From Bog-159 sp963818855 (lineage in GTDB: Bacteria; Acidobacteriota; Terriglobia; Bryobacterales; Bryobacteraceae), in NCBI GenBank assembly GCA_963818855.1, contig CAWFUH010000017.1, forward strand, positions 911,534 to 975,533: a DNA stretch of 64,000 nucleotides, in the 5' to 3' direction. The notes beneath the pieces were generated by a model. It was not told the origin of the DNA. It did no database searches and worked only from the letters and a program-made list of their open reading frames with translations. The position numbers and the translations under genes were made by a program. Of this stretch, positions 36,036 through 44,800 are shown in pieces (position 1 is the first letter of the stretch; each line of letters begins with the position of its first letter).

Positions 36036-36215
36036 TGCCACGCGAAAGCATGGCGAAGTGCGCAAAATCGGTGGGAGACGTCTTTTTGTCGGCCGGCGTG
36101 ACTTTTTCTTCGGTCTGCTTCTCCTGTATTACGCCCCACGGTGCTGTGGCTTCGAGCCGGTGCAGCCGAACGCGGTTACGTGCATCGTTCTGAAGATTTC
36201 TGTTATCGGGTCCAA
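36036..36215 (-). pseudogene. Truncated duplicate of the AraC regulator's 5' end
   Basis: From a TTG at 36213-36215 the minus strand reads LDPITEIFRTMHVTAFG, as in the AraC gene, then shifts frame, and continues PWGVIQEKQTEEKVTPADKK ... DFAHFAMLSRGTLFM. It ends where homology to the cupin domain stops. It was carried along when the AraC/SDR intergenic block was duplicated in front of the second SDR. Confidence 0.7.
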
Positions 36216-36339
36216 CTTAGCTTCCCTCTTTTGGACGAATAGACAGAAGATTAGGACTCCTGAGCAGTTCTCGTCCACTGCCAAAGAATCTACTCTACTG
36301 TACCGACTGAAGCTACACATCTACCGAAGGGAGTAATTA

Positions 36340-37071
36340 ATGGGAAAGCTTGAAGGAAAAGTTGCAGTCATCACGGGTGGATCGAGCGGCTTGGCGCTGG
36401 AGAGCGCCAAGCGGTTCGTTGAAGAAGGCGCCTACGTTTTCATCACGGGCCGGAGACAGGAGGCGCTGGACGAGGCCGTCAAGCTGATTGGGCGGAACGT
36501 GACCGGCGTGCGCGGCGACGCGTCCAATCTCGACGACCTCGACCGTCTGTTCGACACAGTCAAGCGGGAAAAGGGCAAGATCGACGTCCTGTTTGCGAGC
36601 GCAGGCAAGGGCGAAGCCGCCAAACTGGGCGAGATTACCGAGCAGCACTTCGATGCGGGCTTCGACCTGATTGTGCGCGGAACGCTGTTTACGGTTCAGA
36701 AGGCGTTGCCGCTGCTCAACGATGGCGGATCGATCATCATGACCGGGTCAGTTGCTTCGGTGAAAGGTTTTCCTGGTTTCGGCGTGTATGCGGCGAGCAA
36801 GGCGGCATTGCGCTCATTTGCACGCACGTGGCTCAACGAACTGAAAGGCAGGAATATCCGGGTGAACGTGCTGAGCCCGGGGCAGGTCGACACACCGGAT
36901 TCCCAGCGACTCGACAAGGCGACGAGGGAGATGTTCGAATCCCTGATCCCCCGGGGAAAGATGGGTCGTCCTGAGGAAATTGCGGCGGCCGCGCTGTTTC
37001 TTGCTTCAGACGAGTCGAGCTACGTGAATGGGGTGGATTTGGCTGTGGACGGCGGCTTCTCGGCAATCTGA
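36340..37071 (+). CDS. Short-chain dehydrogenase/reductase, copy 2
   Basis: 243 residues. The first 14 codons (GKLEGKVAVITGG) and 300 bases of upstream DNA closely match copy 1 at 34027, then the proteins diverge. SDR features are complete: TGGSSGLA cofactor loop, TGRR at the end of strand 2, FASAGKG (an S for the usual N of NAG), catalytic YAASK near residue 150 and C-terminal MGRPEEIAAAALFLASDESSYVNG. It ends DLAVDGGFSAI, a normal SDR tail. Substrate unknown. Confidence 0.88.
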   Translation: MGKLEGKVAVITGGSSGLALESAKRFVEEGAYVFITGRRQEALDEAVKLIGRNVTGVRGDASNLDDLDRLFDTVKREKGKIDVLFASAGKGEAAKLGEITEQHFDAGFDLIVRGTLFTVQKALPLLNDGGSIIMTGSVASVKGFPGFGVYAASKAALRSFARTWLNELKGRNIRVNVLSPGQVDTPDSQRLDKATREMFESLIPRGKMGRPEEIAAAALFLASDESSYVNGVDLAVDGGFSAI

Positions 37072-37322
37072 ATCGGCGGATCTCGGTGACCGTGCATGAT
37101 CGCCAAGGCACTCACCGAGATCCGATAGGTAACCAAGAGTCGGCTTCGCAACACTGTTCCGTCAAGCTGACGGGAAACGCGCAATCCGCATAAGTGGATT
37201 TGCGCCGAAGACCCAAGGCCGCTCCGATGAATCGCATATCGAACTTCGGCGAGAGACTTGCGTTGGAAGGGTTAATCTGAACGCCCACGTTGCGGGCCGA
37301 GCGGACCCAAGAGCGGACCTTC

Positions 37323-37964
37323 TTATTTTGCGACGGCGGCGGGGGTGCTTCGCAAACGTTTGGCCGCCGATTTCCGCCAAGCCGCGATGACCCGTTCCGC
37401 CAGCAGCAGCAGCACGATGCTGCCATAGAGCAGCGGGAGCCGGACATCCGACTTCACCAGCCAGTAGTAATGGATAACGCCCGCGCAGGCGCTTAGGTAG
37501 ATCAGGCGGTGGAGCATTTGCCAGCGGTGTCCGCCCAGGCGCCTGATCGAACCGGCGGTGGAGGTAAGGGCCAGCGGGATCATCGCCACAAATCCCACGA
37601 ACCCGGCGGTGATGAAGGGCCGCTTCCACACGTCTTTCACAATTTCGTGGAAATCGAAAAACTTATCCAGCCACAGGTAGGTCATGAAGTGCAGGCATCC
37701 GTAGAAGAATGCGAACAGGCCCAGCATGCGGCGGAAGCGGATCAGGTCGGGCAGGCCCAGCAGACGGCGCAGGGGCGAGACCGCCAGCGTGATGGCCAGA
37801 AAGCGTAGCGTCCAATCGCCGGTCGCGTGGGTGATGAATTCGATGGGATTCGGCCCGAGGTCCTGGTGAAGAGCTTTCCAGACAAGCAGCAGAGCCGGCC
37901 CCAGGCTGAGCACGAAAAGCGGAATCTTCAGCCATCGCCTGGAGAGGAAGCGCGTCGCTGGCAT
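37323..37964 (-). CDS. msrQ: Heme-binding membrane subunit MsrQ (YedZ)
   Basis: 213 residues with six hydrophobic helices of the ferric-reductase-like transmembrane type. Conserved histidines that ligate heme are seen in FFYGCLHFMTYLW, GGHRWQMLHRLIYLSA and GVIHYYW. MsrQ passes electrons from the quinone pool to the periplasmic MsrP. The gene follows msrP by seven bases, the normal pairing. Confidence 0.9.
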   Translation of the reverse strand: MPATRFLSRRWLKIPLFVLSLGPALLLVWKALHQDLGPNPIEFITHATGDWTLRFLAITLAVSPLRRLLGLPDLIRFRRMLGLFAFFYGCLHFMTYLWLDKFFDFHEIVKDVWKRPFITAGFVGFVAMIPLALTSTAGSIRRLGGHRWQMLHRLIYLSACAGVIHYYWLVKSDVRLPLLYGSIVLLLLAERVIAAWRKSAAKRLRSTPAAVAK

Positions 37965-37971
37965 GCCGGCC

Positions 37972-38898
37972 TTAGTAATACTTGACCAGATTCATGCCAG
38001 TGTAGAGCTTGGCCACCTGATCGGCATACCCGTTGAACATGAGAGTCTTGCGTTTGCCGAATTCGCCCAGGCGGCGTTCCGTGGCCTGGCTCCAGCGGGG
38101 ATGGTCCACTTCCGGATTCACATTTGAATAGAAGCCGTACTCGCGCGGGGCGGACATGTTCCAGGTGGTGGGCGGTTCCTTTTCGACGAACTTGATTTTC
38201 ACGATCGACTTGATGCTCTTGAAACCGTACTTCCATGGCACCACCAGGCGCACGGGAGCGCCGTCCTGGTTAGGCAAAACCTGTCCGTACATACCGAAGC
38301 AGAGGAGAGCCAGCGGGTGCATGGCTTCGTCCATGCGCAGGCCTTCAACGTACGGCAAATTGATGCCGGCCTCGCGCTCGGAAAGCATGTAGTGGGAATC
38401 ATAGAGGCTTTGGAACGCGACGAACTTCGCCTTCTCGTTGGGCTGGGCCGCCTTGATCAGGTTGTTGAGCGGGAATCCGATCCAGGGTACGACAATGGAC
38501 CAACCTTCCACGCAGCGATGCCGGTAGATGCGCTCTTCAAGAGGCGCCATTTTCATGAGGGCATCGAGATCGAAAACCTGCTTCTTGGCCGCGCCGCCCT
38601 CGACGGTGATGCTCCAGGGCGAGGTCTTCAGCTTACCGGCGTTCTGCGCCGGGTCATCCTTGCGCGTGCCGAATTCGTAGAAATTGTTGTAATTGGAGGT
38701 GTCCTTGAACGGGGTGATGGTTTCGTCGGTGCTGAAAGGGCCTTTGACCGCGGAAAGCTTAGCGGCGGCGCCCGCGCGGGTGGTGAACAGCGCCGCGCCG
38801 GCCAGGGGCATGGTGGCTAGGAATCGGCGGCGGTTGAGATAGACGTTTTTCGGCGTTAATTCCGAATGTCGGATTTCATCCCCTCGTTTGACCAGCAT
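37972..38898 (-). CDS. msrP: Periplasmic methionine-sulfoxide reductase MsrP (YedY)
   Basis: 308 residues with a twin-arginine signal (NRRRFLATMPLAGAALF) preceded by the short conserved ELTPKNVYL. The sulfite-oxidase-fold molybdopterin domain follows; the cysteine that ligates molybdenum lies in YRHRCVEGWS near residue 130, and GFKSIKSIVKIKF and NVNPEVDHPRWSQATERR are family signatures. Exported folded with cofactor by Tat, it repairs oxidised methionine in envelope proteins with MsrQ as electron donor. Confidence 0.93.
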   Translation of the reverse strand: MLVKRGDEIRHSELTPKNVYLNRRRFLATMPLAGAALFTTRAGAAAKLSAVKGPFSTDETITPFKDTSNYNNFYEFGTRKDDPAQNAGKLKTSPWSITVEGGAAKKQVFDLDALMKMAPLEERIYRHRCVEGWSIVVPWIGFPLNNLIKAAQPNEKAKFVAFQSLYDSHYMLSEREAGINLPYVEGLRMDEAMHPLALLCFGMYGQVLPNQDGAPVRLVVPWKYGFKSIKSIVKIKFVEKEPPTTWNMSAPREYGFYSNVNPEVDHPRWSQATERRLGEFGKRKTLMFNGYADQVAKLYTGMNLVKYY

Positions 38899-38942
38899 AT
38901 ATTCTCAATTATAGAAGACAGATTGTGGAGATTTATTCCAGA

Positions 38943-38983
38943 GCGGGGCTTAAGCCCCGCGCCGGCTAAAGCCCGCCTTCCAC
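38943..38983. repeat. GGGGCT-AGCCCC palindrome plus GCCGGCTAAAGCCCGCC unit, second copy
   Basis: GCGGGGCTTAAGCCCCGC followed by GCCGGCTAAAGCCCGCC-TCCA, matching 17661-17700 with stem changes that keep base pairing. The stop codon and last residues (EGGL) of the glucosidase gene lie inside this unit. Confidence 0.7.
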
Positions 38984-40858
38984 GCTCACGCGGAGGAGCT
39001 CGGCTACGCTCCAGGCTTGTGCGATACAACCACCGGGACGGTGCGGCGCGTCGCCATCGAAGACTTCGGGAATCTGGCCGAGTCCATCCTGCGCGGCGTA
39101 ACGGTGCAACTCATCCAGACATTGCGGGGCCCGGCCGTAGATGTGAGAGTATGCGGACACGAACGGTCCTATCAACCAGGGCCAGACTGTGCCTTGATGA
39201 TAAGCGCTGTCGCGGCTGGCGGGATCGCCTTCGTAGCGGCCACGGTAACGCGGGTCGCCGGGGGCCAGCGTGCGTAAACCATATGGCGTCAGAAGATGCT
39301 TCTCGACGGCGTCGACCACGGCCTTGGCTTTATCGGGCGGAAGCATTTTGTGGAAGAGGCTCACGGCGAAGATCTGGTTGGGCCGGAGGGAAGGATCGCG
39401 CGCATCGCCATCCAACACATCGTAGAGGCACTCAGCCGCCGGGTTCCAGAACAATTCGACGAAGCTGGCGCGCGCGCGATCGGCGAGGCCGCGATAATAT
39501 GCGCTATCGTCCGCGTGGCCGAAGGGCTGCGCCAGATCCTCCATCACGCGCAGGGCGTTATACCAGAGCGCCTGGATTTCGACCGGCTTACCTGTACGCG
39601 GCGTCACCACCCAATCGCCGATTTTGGCATCCATCCAAGTCAACTGTACGCCTGGTTGGCCGGCGTGGAGCAGTCCGTCGTGGTCCAGATAGATGCCGTA
39701 GCGCGTGCCGCGGGCATGCCACGCGACAATTTCGGAAAGCACGTCGTACAAATGGGTGCGGACGAAATCATAGTCTTGGGTATGTTCGAGCAGGGCGCGC
39801 ACAGCTTCGAAGAACCAGAGCGTGGCATCCACTGTGTTGTATTCCGGTGCTTCGCCGGCATCCGGAAATCGGTTGGGCAGCATGCCGCGATCCACGTGCG
39901 CGGCGAACGCCAGCAGAATGCTTTTAGCGATATCGGGACGGCCGGTCGCGAGGGTGAGTCCCGGCAGCGCGATCATGGTGTCGCGTCCCCAATCACCGAA
40001 CCAGTGATAGCCGGCGATTACGCTGGTTTGGCTGCCGCGCTGCACGATGAATTGACCGGCGGCGCGCACCAGCAGGGGGATGGCGGAGGGCGCCGGGATC
40101 TCGGCGCGGGCCGGGCGCGCCGCGGTGGAGGCCGCGATGGAAACTGAGCGGTCGCGGCGCAGATCGAAAACCAGGACCAGCGGGTTGAACAGGTCTTCGT
40201 GGAAATCCAGGCCGCGCTCGCGTTCGCGGTCATATTCGAAATTGCGGAACCAACAGCCGGACGGCTGAATGTCGGCGCCTGAGTGATTCAGATAGAGCGA
40301 TGGAAGGCCGCTATAGGGGGTTAGCTTGACGGAGCCGGCAGCGACGTCGAAGTGCGGGTTGAGCGCGGCGTTTTCGTGTGTGGTGGCGTGGTAATCGCGG
40401 AAGGCGATCAAAGGCCGCAACTCGAGCGTGCACGTGGCCGGGATCGCGCGGACGGGTGTACGCAATTCATAACGAATGATAGACGTATTTTCGCCAGGCG
40501 CCATGAAGACCGATTTTTCGAATTCGAGTCCTTCGATTTCGTAGACGAAAACGGGAAAAGCCTCCTGGCGGAACTCTTTCAGCAGCAGGTGACCGTGCGG
40601 ATGAACCACGCCGGGGTAGCGGTTCGCGGAAAGATCGTAGCGGCGGCCGTCGACGACCAGCGTCTCTTCCAGCTTGGAAAGCAGCAGCATGCGGCCTACG
40701 GGCGGTTTGGTGGCAGCCATCAGCAGGCCGTGATAGCGGCGGGTATTCAGCCCGATGATGGTGGACGACGCATACCCGCCGAGCCCGTTAGTCTGGAGCC
40801 ATTCGCGGCGTAGGGCTACATCGAGATTCCGGCAGGCGGCGCGATCGAAGCGAATCAT
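38966..40858 (-). CDS. Glycogen debranching enzyme-type amylo-alpha-1,6-glucosidase
   Basis: 630 residues. The N-terminal domain (EWLQTNGLGGYASSTIIGLNTRRYHGLLMAA) and the C-terminal (alpha/alpha)6 domain (WFGDWGRDTMIALPGLTLATGR, NTVDATLWFFEAV, TWMDAKIGDWVVTPRTGKPVEIQALWYNAL, DSAYHQGTVWPWLIGPF) are those of bacterial GDE_C/GH133-type enzymes that remove alpha-1,6 branches from glycogen. The acidic residues in DWGRD and TWMD are the expected catalytic region. The start overlaps the DUF1223 stop (TAATG). The C-terminus ends within a palindromic repeat. Confidence 0.92.
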   Translation of the reverse strand: MIRFDRAACRNLDVALRREWLQTNGLGGYASSTIIGLNTRRYHGLLMAATKPPVGRMLLLSKLEETLVVDGRRYDLSANRYPGVVHPHGHLLLKEFRQEAFPVFVYEIEGLEFEKSVFMAPGENTSIIRYELRTPVRAIPATCTLELRPLIAFRDYHATTHENAALNPHFDVAAGSVKLTPYSGLPSLYLNHSGADIQPSGCWFRNFEYDRERERGLDFHEDLFNPLVLVFDLRRDRSVSIAASTAARPARAEIPAPSAIPLLVRAAGQFIVQRGSQTSVIAGYHWFGDWGRDTMIALPGLTLATGRPDIAKSILLAFAAHVDRGMLPNRFPDAGEAPEYNTVDATLWFFEAVRALLEHTQDYDFVRTHLYDVLSEIVAWHARGTRYGIYLDHDGLLHAGQPGVQLTWMDAKIGDWVVTPRTGKPVEIQALWYNALRVMEDLAQPFGHADDSAYYRGLADRARASFVELFWNPAAECLYDVLDGDARDPSLRPNQIFAVSLFHKMLPPDKAKAVVDAVEKHLLTPYGLRTLAPGDPRYRGRYEGDPASRDSAYHQGTVWPWLIGPFVSAYSHIYGRAPQCLDELHRYAAQDGLGQIPEVFDGDAPHRPGGCIAQAWSVAELLRVSVEGGL

Positions 40859-41649
40859 TACGGAAGAGGGTGGCCGGACTGGGCGGGAATGGCATAGACA
40901 GCGGCGCCCCAGACGCGGCCATCGCCGGACTCCTGGACGAAGGCGATCAGACGGGAACCAGCCGGCGTTTTGAATGCGCGCGGCGAAAGCCTGGTTCGAA
41001 GCACACTCTCGGTGCCGATGCTGCCTACCTGCCGGATGTCCGCCACGATCGAGACGTGATGCAGGAGGCGGCCGCGATTCTCTCCGCTCAGGACATTCGA
41101 TGTCCCGCTATCCGCGGCAGAGGCTACATAGACACTCGCCTTATGCGTCTTGCCGGCGGGCAGAGGATCGACTTCCAGGGTCAGGCTACCATCGCCAGAC
41201 GGCGCAGGGAGAATGCGGATGCCGACCTTTGGCTGCCCGATGGCTTGCCGAATGGCGGTTTCGACCTTTTGCCGATCGCCGCCCACGCATTCGGCACTGC
41301 CGTCAATAACCATCTCGGGTGTGTAGGGATCGGGGAGTCCGAAGCGCCGGACGTAGTTTTGTTGGCGGGTGGTAAATAGCGCCGCCGAGTAGGGATCGGT
41401 CCACCCATCGTGGTTCCAGTAGTCCACGTGTTCGCTGAGGACGATGATTTGCGCGCCGGCGATGGGCTGGTCGCGGTCCAGTTTCTCGAGCAGGGCGTCG
41501 GCGGGCGGGCAGGTGGAGCAGCCTTCGGAGGTGAATAGCTCGACGAGTACCGGTTGGCGCGGGGGATTAACACTGTCTGCCGGGAGCGCGGCTTCCGGAC
41601 TGAACAGAACGAGCAAGGCGGCGGTAAGCCAGAGCAGTTTTGCTGGCAT
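40858..41649 (-). CDS. Secreted DUF1223 thioredoxin-like protein
   Basis: 263 residues. The ATG at 41647-41649 is chosen for its ribosome site (GGAGAGGAGGGG) and signal peptide (KLLWLTAALLVLFSPEAALPA); the longer open frame reads through a palindrome array. The mature protein begins PVLVELFTSEGCSTCPPADALLEKL, a thioredoxin-type CxxC motif typical of DUF1223, followed by VLSEHVDYWNHDGWTDPYS and PEMVIDGSAECVGGD. It probably acts as an envelope thiol protein; no substrate is known. It is translationally coupled to the debranching enzyme, an odd pairing. Confidence 0.85.
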   Translation of the reverse strand: MPAKLLWLTAALLVLFSPEAALPADSVNPPRQPVLVELFTSEGCSTCPPADALLEKLDRDQPIAGAQIIVLSEHVDYWNHDGWTDPYSAALFTTRQQNYVRRFGLPDPYTPEMVIDGSAECVGGDRQKVETAIRQAIGQPKVGIRILPAPSGDGSLTLEVDPLPAGKTHKASVYVASAADSGTSNVLSGENRGRLLHHVSIVADIRQVGSIGTESVLRTRLSPRAFKTPAGSRLIAFVQESGDGRVWGAAVYAIPAQSGHPLP

Positions 41650-41707
41650 GTGGAATTCCCCTCCTCTCCAATTTTCGCGCAAATTGCGGCGCCGGCGGCT
41701 TGGGGGT

Positions 41708-41797
41708 GTGGGGCAGGATTCCAATCCTGCGCGGGTCCTCCAGGATCCGCCCCAGGCCGACGTGGACGTCGGCCGCAGGACTGGAGTCCTGCCCCAC
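41708..41797. repeat. Four-palindrome array bounded by GTGGGGC and GCCCCAC
   Basis: In order: GCAGGATTCCAATCCTGC, GGGTCCTCCAGGATCC, GGCCGACGTGGACGTCGGCC and GCAGGACTGGAGTCCTGC. The array fills the gap between the divergent DUF1223 and GH18-NodB-GT2 genes. The outer GTGGGGC/GCCCCAC words are inverted copies of each other. Same class as 9441-9482 and 21269-21310. Confidence 0.75.
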
Positions 41798-41832
41798 GGC
41801 GAGCGTAGGATAGACTGGAAAAACAAGTTCAC

Positions 41833-44800
41833 GTGGCGGGAAATCATCGCACTTTCGTTTTCCACGATCCGAGCGGCAAACGCTGGCAACGCTTCCGGCG
41901 CAGCCTGCAGACGGGCGCGATCTTCGTCGGCATCCTGCTGGTGCTTTTCGTGCTGAGCATGGCGGTGAGCCCGCAGATTCCGGCTTTAGGGCTGCCGCAG
42001 GTCGAGCATATCCCCGGTCTGGAAGATGTCCCCGCCATCATCCGCGGTGAACGGCCCATACGCAACGTGCCGTTCAAGCTGCGGCGGGCCGCGGGCAATA
42101 TCAAATACGTGCGGTCCGCCTCGCCCGTGCTGCATCCCAAAACCGCCGCGCGCGTGAAGACGGACAGTCCGATTGTGTTCGGATTCTACGTGAACTGGGA
42201 TCCGGCCAGTATGGTCTCGCTGCGTATGCATGTCACGCATCTCACGCATCTCGTTCCGGAGTGGCTGATTCTGCGCAACAACAAAGGCGATCTGGATGAC
42301 CAGAGCGACCCCACCGTGATGGCCATTGCCACGCAGGCGAAGCTGCCCATCCTGGCCCTGGTCACCAACTACCGGGATGGCTGGCAGGCGCGCGACGTGC
42401 ACCAGATCCTGCACGATGCCGACGCGCGCGCCGATCTGGTCGACAGCATCTATAGCAATCTGGCGGAGCACCATTTCGCCGGCGTCAATATCGATTTCGA
42501 AGAGTTGGGGCCGCGCGATCGGGGGCCCTTCGTGGCCTTCATGCGCCAGTTGCGTGCGACACTTGCGCCGGCCGGTTTGCTGCTCACCGAGAGCGTCCCG
42601 ATCGACGACCCGGGTTACGACCTGAAGCAACTGGCGGAGGTGAACGATTATCTGGTGCCCATGGTTTACGACGAGCACTACCAGTCCGGTGAACCGGGTC
42701 CCATTGCGTCGCAGGCCTGGTTTCAGAAAGAGATCGATCGTTTGGGCAGGATCGCGGCGCCCGCGAAGATGGTGGTTGGGATCGGCAATTATGGTTACGA
42801 CTGGACCATCGGCGGCAGGGGGTCTACGGAGGTGAAATTCGGCGAAGTGATGTCGCAGGCCGCTCGCAATCGCGTGACTGTGGCATGGGATTCGGTAATG
42901 GCCAATCCGGTTTTTCGCTACCGATCCGGCGGCCGGCAGCACGAAGTCTGGTTCCTGGACGCGGTCACCAGTTTGAACGAGGCGCGCGGTGTGGCGGACG
43001 GCGGTTTCCGCGGCGTGGCGCTGTGGCGATTGGGCGCCGAGGATCCGGACCTGTGGAACGTGCTCAGACCCGACGGGTGGCCCGGCGCTGATTACGATGG
43101 CCGGCAACTTGCGGTCCTGAGCGCGCAAAAATCCGTGGACGAATACGGGAATGGCGATGTGTTGCGCATCGTGGAAACGCCGCGCGATGGGAGTCGCCAG
43201 GTGTGGCGCGCCGCGGATGGCCGTTACGCCGAGCAGTATGGGCAGGCGCCGTCATACTATACGATCGAAGCGACCGGGGGCCAAGGGGATCGTAAGGTTC
43301 TGTGCCTGACCTTCGACGACGGTCCGGATCCGCGCTACACTCCCGCGATCCTCGACGTACTGCGCAGCCGCGGCGTGCGGGCGACATTTTTTGTCATCGG
43401 CGCGAATGCCGATCAGAACATCGGACTGGTGCAGCGTGCGTACGCCGAAGGCCACGACATCGGCAACCATACTTACACGCATCCTAATATTGCGCTGGTG
43501 TCGGACGAGCGGGCCGCCCTGGAACTGAGCACGACGGAGCGCATCATCGAAAATGCGCTGGGCGTTTCCACCGTGTTGTTCCGGCCGCCGTACAACGCCG
43601 ACAGCCAGCCCCAGACGCCCGAGGAGATCTTGCCGGTGCTGCGCGCGCAAAAAGCCGGTTATGTGACGGTAGGGGAGCGCATCGATCCACGCGATTGGGT
43701 GAAGGGTGTTTCGGCGGATGAGATTGAGTCTGATGTGCGCAACGAGTTGGCATCCGCTGAGGACCCCGGCCACGTGATTCTGTTGCACGATGCGGGCGGG
43801 GACCGTTCGGCGACGGTGGCGGCGCTGCCGCGCATCCTGGATGGATTGCGGTCGGAAGGCTATCGGTTCGTTCCGCTGAGCGAACTGCTGGGACAAACTC
43901 GCGCGCAACTGATGCCGCGGCCATCCGGTGCGGAGATGCGCTGGGCGCGCATCGAGGGCGGCGCTTTCGACTCGCAGGGAGCATTCAAGAAAATCATCGG
44001 CATGCTGTTTTTGTGGGCTATTTATCTGACCTTGGCGCGCTCGCTATTCTACGGAATTCTGGCGTTGGCGCAGAAATGGCGCACGCGGTATCGACGTTTC
44101 GATGCGGCATTTCGGCCGCCGGTGTCGGTAGTGATCGCTGCGTACAACGAGGAGAAGGTGATCGTGCGCACGGTGGAGTCCATCCTGGGCAACGGGTATG
44201 ACGATCTGGAACTGGTGGTGGTGGATGACGGCTCGCGGGACGCCACACTGGATGTGCTGCGGCGGAATTTTGGCGCGCGGCGCGAGGTACGCATCCTGAC
44301 GCAGCCAAACGGCGGCAAGTCGGCCGCACTGAACAATGCAATCGCGCATGCGCGCCACGACATCCTGATCGCCCTGGATGCGGACACCATATTCCGCGCC
44401 GGCACGATAGGCAAGCTGGTGCGGCATTTCGCCGACTCACGCGTGGGTGCGGTCTCCGGCAATGCGCGCGTGGGAAACCGGCGCCGCTGGATCACGCGCT
44501 TCCAATCTATCGAGTACATTTACGGCTTCAACCTGGATCGCCGGGCGCTCGACCTGCTGAACGCCATCACCGTGGTGCCGGGCGCCGTGGGCGCGTGGCG
44601 CAAAGAGGCGATCGAGAAGTTGGGTGGATTCGGCGGCGACACGCTGGCCGAAGATACCGACCTGACATTGCAGATGCGCCGCGCAGGCTACCAGATCCGC
44701 TACGAAGAGGCAGCCGTGGCTTTCACCGAAGCGCCCGAAGATACGCGGGGGCTGGCCAAGCAGCGCTTCCGTTGGGCGTTCGGTACACTCCAGGCGGCTT

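Noticed and set aside
37112..37629. Minus-strand frames overlapping the msrQ 3' end and intergenic region
   Set aside because: Part is msrQ in another frame; the rest (37112-37322) shows no recognisable domain or ribosome site, so no gene is called there.
41650..41889. N-terminal extension of the DUF1223 gene
   Set aside because: These codons run through the four-palindrome array and the divergent gene start; the ATG at 41649 has a strong ribosome site and a signal peptide.
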